NCBI GenBank assembly: GCA_030673845.1
Contig: JAUTCQ010000012.1
Span: 243,218-307,217 of the forward strand
Length of the DNA: 64,000 bases
Direction: 5' to 3'
From: Verrucomicrobiota bacterium JB022
Lineage (GTDB): Bacteria; Verrucomicrobiota; Verrucomicrobiia; Opitutales; Oceanipulchritudinaceae
Under the pieces are notes generated by a model. It had not been told where the DNA came from, searched no databases, and was given only the letters and a program-made list of their open reading frames with translations. The stretch's first letter is position 1. Each line of letters starts with the position of its first letter. Shown piece after piece: positions 7,570-17,400 of the stretch. A program made the position numbers and the translations under genes.

Positions 7570-8004
7570 CTACCGAGCCACCAGCGCGCCCATGCACTCT
7601 TGAAAGCGGTCGCTCCAGAGGCGGGGCTGGTGCGTTTCGGGGGCCACCTTGCAGTTGAGGCGGTGGCCCTGGGCGTAGACCGCGTGGCCGTCTTCGCTGC
7701 GCAGGCGGAAGCCGACCTTCCACTTGGCCGCCCGCAGTTGCAGGCACCAGAGGTCGACCAGCACGTGGCCGGGCTTTGCGACGCTGCCGAGGAAGTCGAT
7801 CTCTACCCGGCGGGCGACGAGGTACATATCGGGGAAGTTCTCCCAATCGAAGCGTGGGGCCTCCAGCACGTGCTCGACCCACGCCTGTTGGGCGCGCTCG
7901 ACCAGCACCAGGTATTGCGGGTGGTGCAGGATCATCTGCGCGTCGAACTGGTCGTAAAAGACTTCGGCCTGGAAGGTGAAGGCCGGGGCGTGCTCCGGTA
8001 GCAT
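7570..8004 (-). CDS. Acyl-CoA thioesterase (4HBT hot-dog fold)
   Basis: A 144-residue protein from the ATG at 8004. The N-terminal pattern YDQFDAQMILHHPQYLVLVERA matches the hot-dog thioesterase signature, with the catalytic Asp and the HH-x-x-Y turn leading into the central helix. These enzymes hydrolyse acyl-CoA thioesters in the cytosol; chain-length preference cannot be read. Upstream in-frame sequence is Arg/Ala-rich and not family-like, so the longer frame is rejected. First gene of a possible thioesterase-SDR-AraC transcript. Confidence 0.85.
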   Translation of the reverse strand: MLPEHAPAFTFQAEVFYDQFDAQMILHHPQYLVLVERAQQAWVEHVLEAPRFDWENFPDMYLVARRVEIDFLGSVAKPGHVLVDLWCLQLRAAKWKVGFRLRSEDGHAVYAQGHRLNCKVAPETHQPRLWSDRFQECMGALVAR

Positions 8005-8110
8005 GGCGCGACTGCAACGGCCCGGCGCGCTTTTGGCAAGGGCGGAACGGGCGAGCGGGCGCTGCGACAATCGAATTGTCGCACGCGCCGGTAGGGCTTT
8101 TACTGCGCGC

Positions 8111-8794
8111 ATGAAGCGAGACGCAGATGGCCGGATCCTCCTCGGGCGTTGGGATTACGCGATGCAGACCTTGATCGTGCTCAACCTGATCGCGTTTGCC
8201 TTCGAGACGCAGCCCAACCTACCGGAGCCGTGGCCTGTGATCTTCGACAACTTCGAACTCGTCACGGTGATCCTCTTCACGGGCGAATATCTGTTCCGCC
8301 TGTTGATGGCGCGCCCGCGCTCGGCCTACGCGTTTTCGTTCTTCGGCATCATCGATTTGCTGGCCATCGTGCCCTACTTTTTCGCCCTCGGGATCGACCT
8401 GCGGACGCTGCGGGCCTTTCGCATGCTGCGCCTCTTCAGCCTCGTCAAGCTGGCGCGCTACGACCGGGCGATCCGGCGCTACCATCAGGCGTTCAAGATG
8501 ATCCGCGAAGAGCTGGTGCTGTTCGGGACGGCCGCCCTCATCGTGCTCTACCTGTCGTCGGTCGGGATCTACTTTTGCGAACACAAGGCCCAACCGGAGA
8601 AGTTTGCCTCGGTCTTCGATTCGCTCTGGTGGGCCATCTGCACGCTGACGACCGTTGGCTATGGCGATGTCTACCCCATCACGGCGGGCGGTCGGGTCTT
8701 CACCTTCTTCGTGCTGATGGTCGGCCTCGGCTTCATCACGATCCCGACCGGACTTTTTGCGTCTGCCTTGGCGAAAGCCCGCGATATCGGGTAG
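8111..8794 (+). CDS. Voltage-gated potassium channel (Kv-like, six TM)
   Basis: About 227 residues. Segments S1-S6 are visible: S1 MQTLIVLNLIAFAFE, S3-like FFGIIDLLAIVPYFFA, an S4 with spaced positive charges (LRTLRAFRMLRLFSLVKLARYDR), the pore helix WWAICTLTTVGYGDVYP with the TVGYGD selectivity filter, and S6 GRVFTFFVLMVGLGFITIPTG. No C-terminal RCK or cyclic-nucleotide domain. Passive K+ flux in the inner membrane; together with trkH it makes a second K+ pathway in this window. Start at 8111 is the first ATG before S1. Confidence 0.92.
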   Translation: MKRDADGRILLGRWDYAMQTLIVLNLIAFAFETQPNLPEPWPVIFDNFELVTVILFTGEYLFRLLMARPRSAYAFSFFGIIDLLAIVPYFFALGIDLRTLRAFRMLRLFSLVKLARYDRAIRRYHQAFKMIREELVLFGTAALIVLYLSSVGIYFCEHKAQPEKFASVFDSLWWAICTLTTVGYGDVYPITAGGRVFTFFVLMVGLGFITIPTGLFASALAKARDIG

Positions 8795-8818
8795 ATTAAC
8801 GCGAACTCTCTCTCCCCC

Positions 8819-9175
8819 ATGAAAACGCTCCTCAGTCTCCTCCTGTTTTTGTTTGCTGCCGTCGTGCTGCAGGCCGAAGACACCGCCGCAATGTGGCAGA
8901 TCGACGGCGTGGTGCGCCAAAAGCGCGCGGATGGCTCGGTCGCCCATGCCAAGATCGAGGTCAAGATGCCCGAAGGCGGCACTTCCCCCGATGGTCAATG
9001 GATCACCGTCGCCGAGACGAAGACCGACGCCGAGGGCAAGTTTCACTTTGAAAGCCCGCCCTCGCAGTATTTCCAAGTCTTCATCCGCAAAGGCGACCGT
9101 AAGGAGAGCCACTACATTGAGGGTTACCTGCCGGACAGCGTGATCACGATCTTCGCGAGTCGTTTCACCGAGTAG
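8819..9175 (+). CDS. Small exported beta-sandwich protein
   Basis: A 118-residue protein with a clear signal peptide (MKTLLSLLLFLFAAVVLQA, cleavage after QA). The mature part resembles a carboxypeptidase-regulatory/prealbumin-like beta-sandwich: VVRQKRADGSVAHAKIEV, then TKTDAEGKFHFESPP and YFQVFIRKGD. Such domains are structural or binding modules; no catalytic residues are apparent. It starts 24 bp after the channel gene and may share its transcript. Ends tail-to-tail with the radical SAM gene, overlapping by 11 bp. Specific role unknown. Confidence 0.7.
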   Translation: MKTLLSLLLFLFAAVVLQAEDTAAMWQIDGVVRQKRADGSVAHAKIEVKMPEGGTSPDGQWITVAETKTDAEGKFHFESPPSQYFQVFIRKGDRKESHYIEGYLPDSVITIFASRFTE

Positions 9176-10541
9176 CCATCGCCAGTCGCGTGAGCAGGCT
9201 TTGCAGGTGCGGAGCCCAGTAGCAACCGGCAGCGGTGAGGCGCACGGGCTCTTCGGTGCTTGGCCACGACTCGATCAGGCCTGCTTCGCGCCAGTTTTCG
9301 AGCAAGGCGGCCTTCCACGGCAGCGTGCTTTCGGGCCAGCTGCTGATCGGAGGCAGGGTCCGATCCTCCACCGCGCCCGCCAGCCGAGCGGGGAAGCTGC
9401 GTTGGGAATTCTCCGAGGTCTGCCGATAGCGGGCCGGGATCTGACCGTTTTCGAGCGCCTGACGGTAGCCGTCGAGGGCTGGATCGCGTGCAATCGAGAG
9501 CCGCCCGAGTCGCCCGCCCGCGCCGGAGCCGAAGGGTAGCAAGTCGGCATCGACTTTCGCCAGCCGGTTGTAGAGCGAGCGTTCGCGCGGCGTGCGGCGC
9601 CAGTGCTGGAGCGTAAAGTGTTCGAAGCCCTGCGCGGCCAGCGCGGCACAGGCGGCGGCGTAGGCCCGACCGCGCTCGGTCTGCACGGGCGCAGCCGGGA
9701 GTCGCCCCGTCTCCAGCATCTTGGCCAGCGGGCTGCCGGGGAACTGCTTCAGCTCGTAGAGATCGAGACCGTCGATCGTCGTTTCTTCGGCCAGGAAGCG
9801 GATGTCTTCCTCCAGCATCGCGATGGTCTGCCCCGGCAGGCCGAAGATCAGGTCGACAATCACCAGTGCGCCCGTGGCGGAAAGGTCGGCGATGACGCGG
9901 CGAATCTCGTCGCGCCCGGCGAGTCGACCCAAGCGGCGGCGCAGGCGCTCGTCGCTGCTTTGCAGGCCGAGGGAAAAGCGGTTGGCGCCCGCCCCTACCC
10001 ACGCGGCAGCCTTCTCGGGCGTAAAGTCGCGAAAGCGGCCCTCGACCGTGATCTCGGTGCGCGCGTCGATCCCGTGCCGCGCCTTGAGGTCGGCCATCAC
10101 CGCCGCGAGGTCGTTGCCTTCGAGGTCGCTCGGCGTGCCGCCGCCAAAATAGACGGCATCCACCCGCCGCCGGGGCAGGTCTTCGCCCAACGCCTGGGCC
10201 GTCAGGGCAATGTCTTGCCGTAGCAGGCGTGCGTAATCGGCGCTGAAGCCGTCATAGCACTGGTAGCGGTAAAACGGGCAGAAGGCGCAGCGGTGTCGGC
10301 AAAACGGCACGTGCAGGTAGAGGCACAAGGGGGCAGCCTGGCGCTCCTCAAACAGCTGCGGTGCCCAGTCGGCAAAAGGCAGCTCCACCGCCTCGGTGGG
10401 TTGCACCGAGCGACCGTGCCCGTGCGGCGGGTGCGCACTGGCGGCAAGGTCGAAGGCGGCGGTAAAGGGATCGACACCCACCCGGGCGAAGGCGGTCTCC
10501 ACCATGGCGGAGGCCGTCGGAACATGCTGACGCTGGGACAT
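9165..10541 (-). CDS. HemN-like radical SAM protein (ChuW/HutW type)
   Basis: A 458-residue radical SAM enzyme. The cluster motif is C81-x3-C85-x2-C88 in HVPFCRHRCAFCPFY; the Phe-Tyr after the last Cys and the following sequence are as in ChuW/HutW, which open haem anaerobically, rather than classic HemN. Further landmarks are YFGGGTPS, the NRFSLGLQS strand and IFGLPGQT. A HemN C-terminal winged-helix-like region follows. The leader holds a large dyad covering the ribosome-binding site, which could be a metal- or haem-responsive control site. No haem receptor genes are adjacent, so the role in haem use is inference. Confidence 0.75.
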   Translation of the reverse strand: MSQRQHVPTASAMVETAFARVGVDPFTAAFDLAASAHPPHGHGRSVQPTEAVELPFADWAPQLFEERQAAPLCLYLHVPFCRHRCAFCPFYRYQCYDGFSADYARLLRQDIALTAQALGEDLPRRRVDAVYFGGGTPSDLEGNDLAAVMADLKARHGIDARTEITVEGRFRDFTPEKAAAWVGAGANRFSLGLQSSDERLRRRLGRLAGRDEIRRVIADLSATGALVIVDLIFGLPGQTIAMLEEDIRFLAEETTIDGLDLYELKQFPGSPLAKMLETGRLPAAPVQTERGRAYAAACAALAAQGFEHFTLQHWRRTPRERSLYNRLAKVDADLLPFGSGAGGRLGRLSIARDPALDGYRQALENGQIPARYRQTSENSQRSFPARLAGAVEDRTLPPISSWPESTLPWKAALLENWREAGLIESWPSTEEPVRLTAAGCYWAPHLQSLLTRLAMATR

Positions 10542-10574
10542 AAGGAAACATTCCTTTTTGAAAAGGTTTTCTTA
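10541..10574. promoter_or_regulatory. Dyad over the leader of the radical SAM gene
   Basis: TAAGGAAAC (10541-10549) is a one-mismatch inverted repeat of GTTTTCTTA (10566-10574), and CCTTTT / AAAAGG (10553-10566) forms an inner stem. The presumed Shine-Dalgarno AAGGA of the minus-strand gene lies in this stem, 10 bases from its ATG. It could be an operator or an RNA hairpin; nothing proves which. Confidence 0.4.
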
Positions 10575-10653
10575 TGAAGCAATCAGTCGAGCATTAGGCT
10601 ACCTTTCCAAAACCAAGGAATGCCAGCCTAAAACGCGAATTGGTCTCAAAAAC

Positions 10654-11499
10654 TCAAACGCTGCGCTGGCGCACGGCCTCGAAGATGACCAGCGCCGCCG
10701 CCACCGAGACGTTCAGGCTGTCCGTGACCCCGCGCATGGGCAGCTTGGCCGTCAGAGTCTGGCCGTCGAGCCAGTCTTCGGAGAGGCCGATGTCTTCCGC
10801 ACCCAACACGAGCGCGATGGGCTGACGCAGGTCCTGCTCCCAGATCGTCTTCTCCGCCCGCGGCGTCGTCGCAACCGGCACGATCCCGGCCTCGCGCAGC
10901 AGCGGGCGCAGGTCGCGCGTCTCCGCCAGGTAGCACGGCAACGAGAAGATCGCCCCTTGGGAGGCACGGATCGCATTGGGGTTGAAGAGATCGGTCCGCG
11001 AGTCGCAGACCACAACCGCATCCACCCCGGCGGCATCGGCCGTGCGCAGGAGCGCGCCCAGATTGCCGGGCTTTTCGACCGCCTCCGCCACCAGCACGAG
11101 CGCCGGGTGGTCCAGACCCGCCAGCCGCGCCTGCAGGTCGGCCAAAGGGCGTTCCTGACTGATGGCGACCGCCAACAGACCGTCGGGCCCTTCGCGGTAG
11201 CAAACCTTGTCGAAGGCCTCGGGCGAGAGCTGGACGACTTCCGCGCCCTTGTCTTCCGCCCGCTCGACCACCGTCAACGCGTCCAACTCGTTCTGCGCCG
11301 GAGCCTTGAAGCGCTCGGGACAAAAGAAAACGGTCTCCAGCGGCCAGCTGCATTCGAGGGCACGCGTTACCTCGCGCCGTCCTTCGATGAGAAAACGCTC
11401 CTGCCGCCGCCGGTGGCGGGCATCGCCCAACCGCACGAGGTTTTTCACGCGCGGATTTTGTACGCTCTGGATGTTGGCAAAGGCCATGGAAGCGGGCAT
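10654..11499 (-). CDS. TrmH/SpoU-family RNA 2'-O-methyltransferase
   Basis: A 281-residue SPOUT enzyme that methylates a ribose 2'-OH in rRNA or tRNA using SAM. The N-terminal substrate-binding domain (IQSVQNPRVKNLVRL ... RQERFLIEGRREV) is typical. The knotted SPOUT domain shows motif 1 AVEKPGNLGALLRTADAAG with the catalytic Asn-x4-Arg, motif 2 LVLGAEDIGLS, and motif 3 PMRGVTDSLNVSVAAALVIFE. An alternative start is four codons in (11487). Divergent from guaB; 112 bp upstream of the radical SAM gene. Exact RNA target unknown. Confidence 0.92.
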   Translation of the reverse strand: MPASMAFANIQSVQNPRVKNLVRLGDARHRRRQERFLIEGRREVTRALECSWPLETVFFCPERFKAPAQNELDALTVVERAEDKGAEVVQLSPEAFDKVCYREGPDGLLAVAISQERPLADLQARLAGLDHPALVLVAEAVEKPGNLGALLRTADAAGVDAVVVCDSRTDLFNPNAIRASQGAIFSLPCYLAETRDLRPLLREAGIVPVATTPRAEKTIWEQDLRQPIALVLGAEDIGLSEDWLDGQTLTAKLPMRGVTDSLNVSVAAALVIFEAVRQRSV

Positions 11500-11659
11500 T
11501 CAGGCACAGCCCCGCCACGGCTTCAAGGCAATGATGCTCCGGGCAGTGGGATACCACACGATCAAAACCGGCTCGTTAACCTCTTGAAGGAAAAGATCGG
11601 GGCTTGAGTGGCGTGAATTTCCGCTTGCCGAGCCCATAGGACATGATTTTGAGTAAATA

Positions 11660-13237
11660 ATGGAGCCTGCATCCGAGCCAATTGCCGTCGATCAAGAGTT
11701 CTATATGAACGCGGAGGCGTTTTTCCGGGCCAACCGGAACATCGGCCTGACTTACGACGACATCACCCTGGCAACCCGTTACAGCGAAGTGCTGCCGCGC
11801 TTCACCGCGCTGGACCAATCGCTGTCTGACCGGCTGACGCTGCACATCCCGCTGATCTCGGCGGACATGGACACGGTGACGGAGGCAAACATGGCAGCCG
11901 CCATGGCCCGCAACGGCGGCCTCGGCCTGATCCACTACAACATGGCCGAGCGCGACCAGCTGCGCGAAGTCGCCCGGGTCAAGAACGACGTGCACGGCCT
12001 GATTCAGGAGCCCATCACCGTCCGCCACGACATCCTGGTGGCCGACGTGCTCGATATGATCGAGGAAAAGGGCTACAAGTTCCGCACCTTCCCGGTGGTG
12101 GACGAAGACAACACCTTCCTCGGCCTGCTCCGGGGCCGCGTGGTCCGCGAACGCTATCACGACAAAAAGGTGTCCGATGCCATGACCCCGGCCAGCGACG
12201 TCTTTACCGTGCTGGATCGCGACATCGCCGACGGCCCGATCGAAGCCGCCGACCGCTTTTTCACCAAGCACATGGGCATCCATAAGCTCATCGTGCTCAA
12301 CGACAAGGGCCAGCTGAAGGGCCTCTTTACCCTTAGCGACATCGAGCGCATCCGCGAAGAAGAGCGCGCGACCGTCAAGCCGGCCCGCGACGCCAAGTTT
12401 CGCCTGATCTGCGGTGCCGCCATGGGGATCTGGCGCAAGGCCGACGGCTCGCTCGATACCGACCGTATCCTCGGCCATGGCCACAACCTCGTGAAAGAGG
12501 GCGTCGATGCGTTTGCCGTCTCCACCGCGCACGGCCACAGCCGGGGCGTGGGCGAGATGGTGCGCCTGTTGCGCGACGAGTTCCCCGAAATGACGCTGAT
12601 CGCCGGTAACGTGACCAGCGCCGAGGGGGTCGAATTCCTCGCCAGCTGCGGAGCCGATGCGATCAAGATCGGTCAGGGCCCCGGCTCGATCTGCACCACC
12701 CGCATCGTCGCGGGCGTGGGCATCCCGCAGCTCACCGCACTCTTTGTCGCCAGCCGAGCCGCGCAAAAGCTGGGCGTGCGCATCATCGCCGACGGTGGCA
12801 TTACCAAGAGCGGCGACATGGTGAAGGCGCTCACGCTGGCCGACTTTGTGATGGCGGGCGGCCTCTTCGCCGGTTGCCGCGAAGCGCCCGGCGCGATCAT
12901 CGAGATCAACGGCAAGTTCTACAAGCAATACCGCGGCATGGGCAGCCACGCGGCCATGAAGGCTGGCAGTGCGGCCCGTTACGGCCACGAAAAGGTGACC
13001 CGCAAGGGCGACAAGGTGGCCGCCGAGGGCATCGAAGCATTGAAGGAGCTTTCCGGCACGCTCGACGACACGCTTTACGAACTCGTGGGCGGCGTCCAGA
13101 GCGGCATGGGCTACCTCGGTGCCCGCAACCTCGTCGAGCTGAAGCAGCGCGCGCGCTACATCCGCGTCTCCCCGGCCGGCATGCGCGAGTCCGCCCCGCA
13201 CGACGTGATCGAGGTCAAGACGACCAAGGAAGACTAA
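11660..13237 (+). CDS. guaB: IMP dehydrogenase-like protein (guaB family, divergent active site)
   Basis: Predicted to oxidise IMP to XMP with NAD+ in guanine nucleotide synthesis. The 525-residue product has a split TIM barrel, a CBS pair (about residues 115-245), the catalytic loop GPGSICTTR with Cys345, a flap region [16 protein letters not shown] and VAAEGIEAL. Departures from the E. coli pattern: the NAD-binding Asp of the V-D-(T/S)-(A/S)-H-G motif is Ser288 (AVSTAHGHS), the residue before GPGS is Gln rather than Ile, and the GRVPYKG part of the flap is absent. So IMPDH is the likely role but a GMP reductase-like activity is not excluded. MNAEAFF at codon 16 is an alternative start. Thirteen bases later begins a kinase/Thg1-like pair. 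Confidence 0.85.
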   Translation: MEPASEPIAVDQEFYMNAEAFFRANRNIGLTYDDITLATRYSEVLPRFTALDQSLSDRLTLHIPLISADMDTVTEANMAAAMARNGGLGLIHYNMAERDQLREVARVKNDVHGLIQEPITVRHDILVADVLDMIEEKGYKFRTFPVVDEDNTFLGLLRGRVVRERYHDKKVSDAMTPASDVFTVLDRDIADGPIEAADRFFTKHMGIHKLIVLNDKGQLKGLFTLSDIERIREEERATVKPARDAKFRLICGAAMGIWRKADGSLDTDRILGHGHNLVKEGVDAFAVSTAHGHSRGVGEMVRLLRDEFPEMTLIAGNVTSAEGVEFLASCGADAIKIGQGPGSICTTRIVAGVGIPQLTALFVASRAAQKLGVRIIADGGITKSGDMVKALTLADFVMAGGLFAGCREAPGAIIEINGKFYKQYRGMGSHAAMKAGSAARYGHEKVTRKGDKVAAEGIEALKELSGTLDDTLYELVGGVQSGMGYLGARNLVELKQRARYIRVSPAGMRESAPHDVIEVKTTKED

Positions 13238-13250
13238 CCTCGCCCACCCG

Positions 13251-13700
13251 ATGGAGGCCATCATCTTCATCGGCCTGCAAGCCAGCGGTAAGAGCACCTT
13301 TTACCGCCGGCAGTTTTTCGATACGCATGTGCGCATCAGCATGGATCTGCTGAGTACGCGCCACCGTGAGCGATGCATCCTCGAAGCCTGCCTCGCGACC
13401 GAGACGCGGGTGGTGATCGACAACACCAACCCCACCCGCGAAGAGCGGGCGCGCTACATCGAGCTGCTGCGTGCCCGGCGTTACCGAATAATCGGCTATT
13501 ACTTCTCCAGCCCGGTGGCGGAGTGCCTGGAGCGCAATCTGCGGCGCGAAGGCAAGGCGCGCATCCCGAATGTCGGCCTGCTGGGAACGGCAAAGAAGCT
13601 GCAAAAGCCCTCGCTGGACGAGGGTTTCGACGAACTGTGTTACGTAAAGCTGGAAAACGGTGCATTTGTCGTGCAGCCTTGGCAGCCGGATGACCTTTGA
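13251..13700 (+). CDS. P-loop kinase of the polynucleotide-kinase-like (AAA_33) family
   Basis: A 149-residue P-loop protein: Walker A GLQASGKST (residues 8-16), an acidic residue after strand 2 (ISMDLLS), the VVIDNTNPTREERARY motif typical of T4 Pnkp-like 5'-kinases, and a lid with Arg residues (CLERNLRREGKARIP). No phosphatase domain is attached. It likely phosphorylates 5'-OH ends of RNA or a nucleoside-like substrate; this is inferred from family and context. Begins 13 bp after guaB and overlaps the Thg1-like gene by 11 bp, implying translational coupling. Confidence 0.82.
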   Translation: MEAIIFIGLQASGKSTFYRRQFFDTHVRISMDLLSTRHRERCILEACLATETRVVIDNTNPTREERARYIELLRARRYRIIGYYFSSPVAECLERNLRREGKARIPNVGLLGTAKKLQKPSLDEGFDELCYVKLENGAFVVQPWQPDDL

Positions 13701-14445
13701 CGAGCTCGACCAGCGCCTGCGCATCTACGAAACGGCCGACGATTATTGCGTGCTGCCCGGCATCCATATCGTGGTGCGGCTCGACGGGCGTAGCTTTACG
13801 CGCCTGACGAAAGAGGTCCACCAATTCGAGGTCCCTTATGATGAACGCTTTCGCGACTGTATGGCGGCGACGGTCGAGCACCTCTTTACCTGCGGCTTCA
13901 AGGTGCTCTATGGCTACACCCAGAGCGACGAGATTTCGCTGCTGCTCGACCCGCGCGACGATCTCTTTGGCCGCAAGACACGCAAAATCATCAGCGTGAT
14001 GGCGGGCGAGGCCAGCGCACGTTTCAGCCTTTCACTCGGCGCTATCGGTGTATTCGATGCCCGCATCAGCCAGCTGCCGCGCGTGCAAGATGTGGCCGAC
14101 TATTTTCGCTGGCGACAGGAAGACGCTCACCGCAATTCCCTCAACTCGCACTGCTACTGGCTGCTGCGGAAGGAGGGCCAGTCGGTGCAGGATGCGACCA
14201 ACTTTCTATCCGGGCTCTCCCTTGCGGAGAAAAACGAGGTGCTCTTCCAGCGCGGCATCAACTACAACAACCTGCCCAGCTGGCAAAAGCGCGGGCTCGG
14301 CTTTTACTGGGAAGACACCCTTAAAGAGGGCTTCAACCCGAAAACCGGCGAAACCGTCCCTACCTTGCGCAAGCGGCTGAAGCGCGACATGGAGCTGCCG
14401 CTCGGGGACGCCTACGACGCGTTTATCCGTGGCTGGCTCGATTAG
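13690..14445 (+). CDS. Thg1-like protein (tRNA-His guanylyltransferase family, 3'-5' polymerase)
   Basis: A 251-residue member of the Thg1/TLP family, which adds nucleotides in the 3'-5' direction to RNA 5' ends. Metal-binding carboxylates are in RLDGRSF (Asp32) and QSDEIS (Asp80, Glu81); the substrate-binding HINNLYNT element appears as HRNSLNSHCYW near residue 155. It is coupled to the upstream kinase gene (ATG inside that gene's last codons). The local tRNA-His gene already encodes G-1 opposite C73, so its job is more likely RNA 5'-end repair or editing than tRNA-His maturation. Function beyond the family is inference. Confidence 0.85.
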   Translation: MTFDELDQRLRIYETADDYCVLPGIHIVVRLDGRSFTRLTKEVHQFEVPYDERFRDCMAATVEHLFTCGFKVLYGYTQSDEISLLLDPRDDLFGRKTRKIISVMAGEASARFSLSLGAIGVFDARISQLPRVQDVADYFRWRQEDAHRNSLNSHCYWLLRKEGQSVQDATNFLSGLSLAEKNEVLFQRGINYNNLPSWQKRGLGFYWEDTLKEGFNPKTGETVPTLRKRLKRDMELPLGDAYDAFIRGWLD

Positions 14446-14460
14446 CTCGAAGCCCTCCCC

Positions 14461-17400
14461 TTATACTTCCGGACGGTCGAGAAAGCGCTCGATGGCGCGC
14501 AGGGTGGCGGTGTGCACGGTAGCAAGCTCAGGCACGATCTGGACGGCTTGAGCTTCGCGTCCTTCGTGGAGCATGGTCTGCATCGTCTCCGCCAGGTGGC
14601 CCAGTTGGGCGAGGCCGGCATTGCCCGCAAGGCCTTTGAGGCTGTGCACGTAGGCGGCAGCTTTGGAGAAATCTCGCTGGTTGAAGGCGGATTGAATTTG
14701 CCGCATGACGTGGGTCGACTCGCTGAGGGCGATATTCAGCACGCCTTCCATCAGCCCTTCGTCGCGCATCATGCGGTTGAGAACTTCGTCGAAATCGACC
14801 AGGGGGCGCGTGGGCACAGCGGTCGGCTGGCGGTGCGCAGCGGCCTCTTGAACCGCCGTTTGCGCGCATAGCCAGCGGTCGAGCACGCTGGCCAGCTCCG
14901 GCGGAGAAATGGGTTTGGCGACGTAATCGTCCATGCCCGCCTGCAGGCACTGCTCACGGTCTTCGGGGCGGGCGTGGGCCGTCATGGCGACGATGGGCAC
15001 CTTGGGGCAGCCGCTGCGCTTTTCCCGCAAGCGAATCGCGCGGGAGGCTTCCAGGCCGTCGAGCTCCGGCATCTGCACGTCCATCAGCACGAGGTCGTAG
15101 GGGATGCTGGCGAGCGATTCGAGCGCTTCCACCCCGTTGGCGACCACATCTACGCGCAGGCCGAAGCGATTGAGGATGCCACAGGCGACGGCTTGATTGA
15201 CATGGTTGTCTTCGGCCAACAATACGCGGGCGCCGCAAGACTGGAGGCGGCGCATGCGGGCGGCCATCTCATCGACCACGCGGTTGTCGCCCGACTTCAG
15301 CAGCTCGGCCAGAGCGTCGTAGAGGTCGGACGGGCGGATGGGCTTGAAGGTATGGGCGTCGAAGTTGCGGGTGGAAATGGAGGCGAGCTCGTCGGCCCGG
15401 CCCATCTCGGTCAAGAGGACGAGTCGGGTGCGCTTGAGCATTTCGTCGGTGCGGATCGCCCGCGCCAAGGCAAACCCGTCCATGCGGGGCAGGTCCTGCT
15501 CGATCAGCACTGCCGGGATTGGGTCGCCCTTTTCCGCTGCTTGATAAAGGATGTCGAGCGCGGCGAGGCCGCCCGAGCAGAGCACAGGCACCGCATTCCA
15601 GCTGCGGAGGCGGTCGGCAATGTCGAGGCGCAAGGCTTCGTCGTGCTCCACCACCAGGATGGAGACGCCCACAAAATCGGTCTCCGGCGGGGCTTCCTCG
15701 TCGTGGGCCTGCTTCTGGAGGCGCACCCGGAACCAAAAGTCCGCGCCTTTGCCCTCTTCGCTGTCGACGCCGATTTCGCCCCCCATCAGCTCGGTCAGCT
15801 GCCGGCAAATGGCCAGCCCTAGCCCGGTGCCGCCGTAGTTGCGAGTGGTCGACGCATCGGCTTGCGTAAAGGCCTTGAACAAGCGCCCCTGCACTTCGAG
15901 CGGGATCCCGATGCCGGTGTCGCGCACGCAAAAGTGGATCAAGGCATCGTGCTCGGTCTCTTCGACCAGATCGGCTTCCACCTGGACGCTGCCGGCGGGG
16001 GTAAACTTGATGGCGTTGCCGGCGAGGTTGAGCAGGATCTGCCGCAGGCGACCGGCATCGCCGCGCAGGCGACCGGGCACCTCGGTGGCGGCCGAGCAGG
16101 AAAAGCGCAGGCTCTTCTCCGCCGCCTTGCCTCGCAGAAGGGCGGCGAGCTCGCTCATGAGCTTGCGCAGATCGAAGTCGAGCTCTTCCAGCTCGAGCAT
16201 GCCGGATTCCACCTTGGAAAAGTCGAGAATGTCGTTGAGCAGCGCCATGAGCGATTCACCGCTGGACTGGATGGTTTCGGCGATCTGCCGCTGCTCTTCC
16301 GTCAGCCCCGGGGTGTCGAGCAGCAGGTGCGTCATGCCGATCACGCCGTTCATGGGGGTACGGATCTCGTGGCTCATGTTGGCGAGGAACTGGCTTTTGG
16401 CCTCGCTGGCCTGGTTGGCCTTTTCGGCCAGGCGCCGCAGTTCTTCGCGCTGGTTGACCATGTCGGTGACGTCCCAGTTGGTGCCGAGCATGCGGGTCGG
16501 ATTGCCTTGGGCGTCGTGCTGCACCAGCGAAATGGCCCGCAGGTGGCGCTCGCACCCGTCGGGGGTCACGATGCGGAATTCAGTATCGAAGTCTGCGCCG
16601 CCCTCCTTGGCGCCGCTCACCTCGCGGACGGTGCGTTCGCGGTCTTCCGGGTGCAAACGCTCGACCCAGCCGTCGAAATGGGGGACGAGGGTTTCCGGCG
16701 TCAGCCCGTAGAGCTTGAACATCTGATCGTCCCAAGTCAGCCGATTGCCCCCACAGTCCCAGTCCCAGATCCCTACCCCGCCGATGCGCAGAGCCAGCGA
16801 GAGGCGTTCGCGGGTCTCGCGCAGGTGTTCTTCCAGGCGGCGGCGCTCGGTGATGTCTTCGATCTGGGAAACGAAGTGGACGGGGTTGCCCTCGCCGTCG
16901 CGAATCAGTGACACCGTGAGGTAGACCCACACGATATGCCCTTCGGCGTGGCGGTAGCGCTTCTCCATTTGGTAATGGGAGCGCTTGCCGTCGAGGGTTT
17001 CGTGCAAGAGGTCGAGGTCTTTCTCGAGGTCGTCCGGGTGGGTGATGTCCTGGAAAGTCAGGTTGACGAGCGTCTCCTTGTCGTAGCCCACGATGCGGCA
17101 GACGGAGGCGTTGACCTCGACCCAGCGGCCTGTGAGGTCGACCAGCGCCATGCCGATCCCGCTCGACTCAAAGGCTCCCCGAAAGCGGGCTTCGCTCTCG
17201 CGCAGGCGGTTCTCGAACTCGCGCCGCTCGGAGATGTCGCGCAGGGTGCCCATCAGCAGCAGCGGCGATCCGTCGGCCGCGCGCTGGAGGACTTTGCCGG
17301 AGTCGAGGATCCACTTGTAGGTGCCGTCCTTGCAGCGGACGCGCTGCTCGTTGACAAAGTTTTCCGTCTCTCCCGCGATGTGCCGGAGGACTTTGTCCAT

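Noticed and set aside
13690..14445. Thg1-like protein as the enzyme adding G-1 to tRNA-His
   Set aside because: The tRNA-His gene in this window already encodes G-1 opposite C73.
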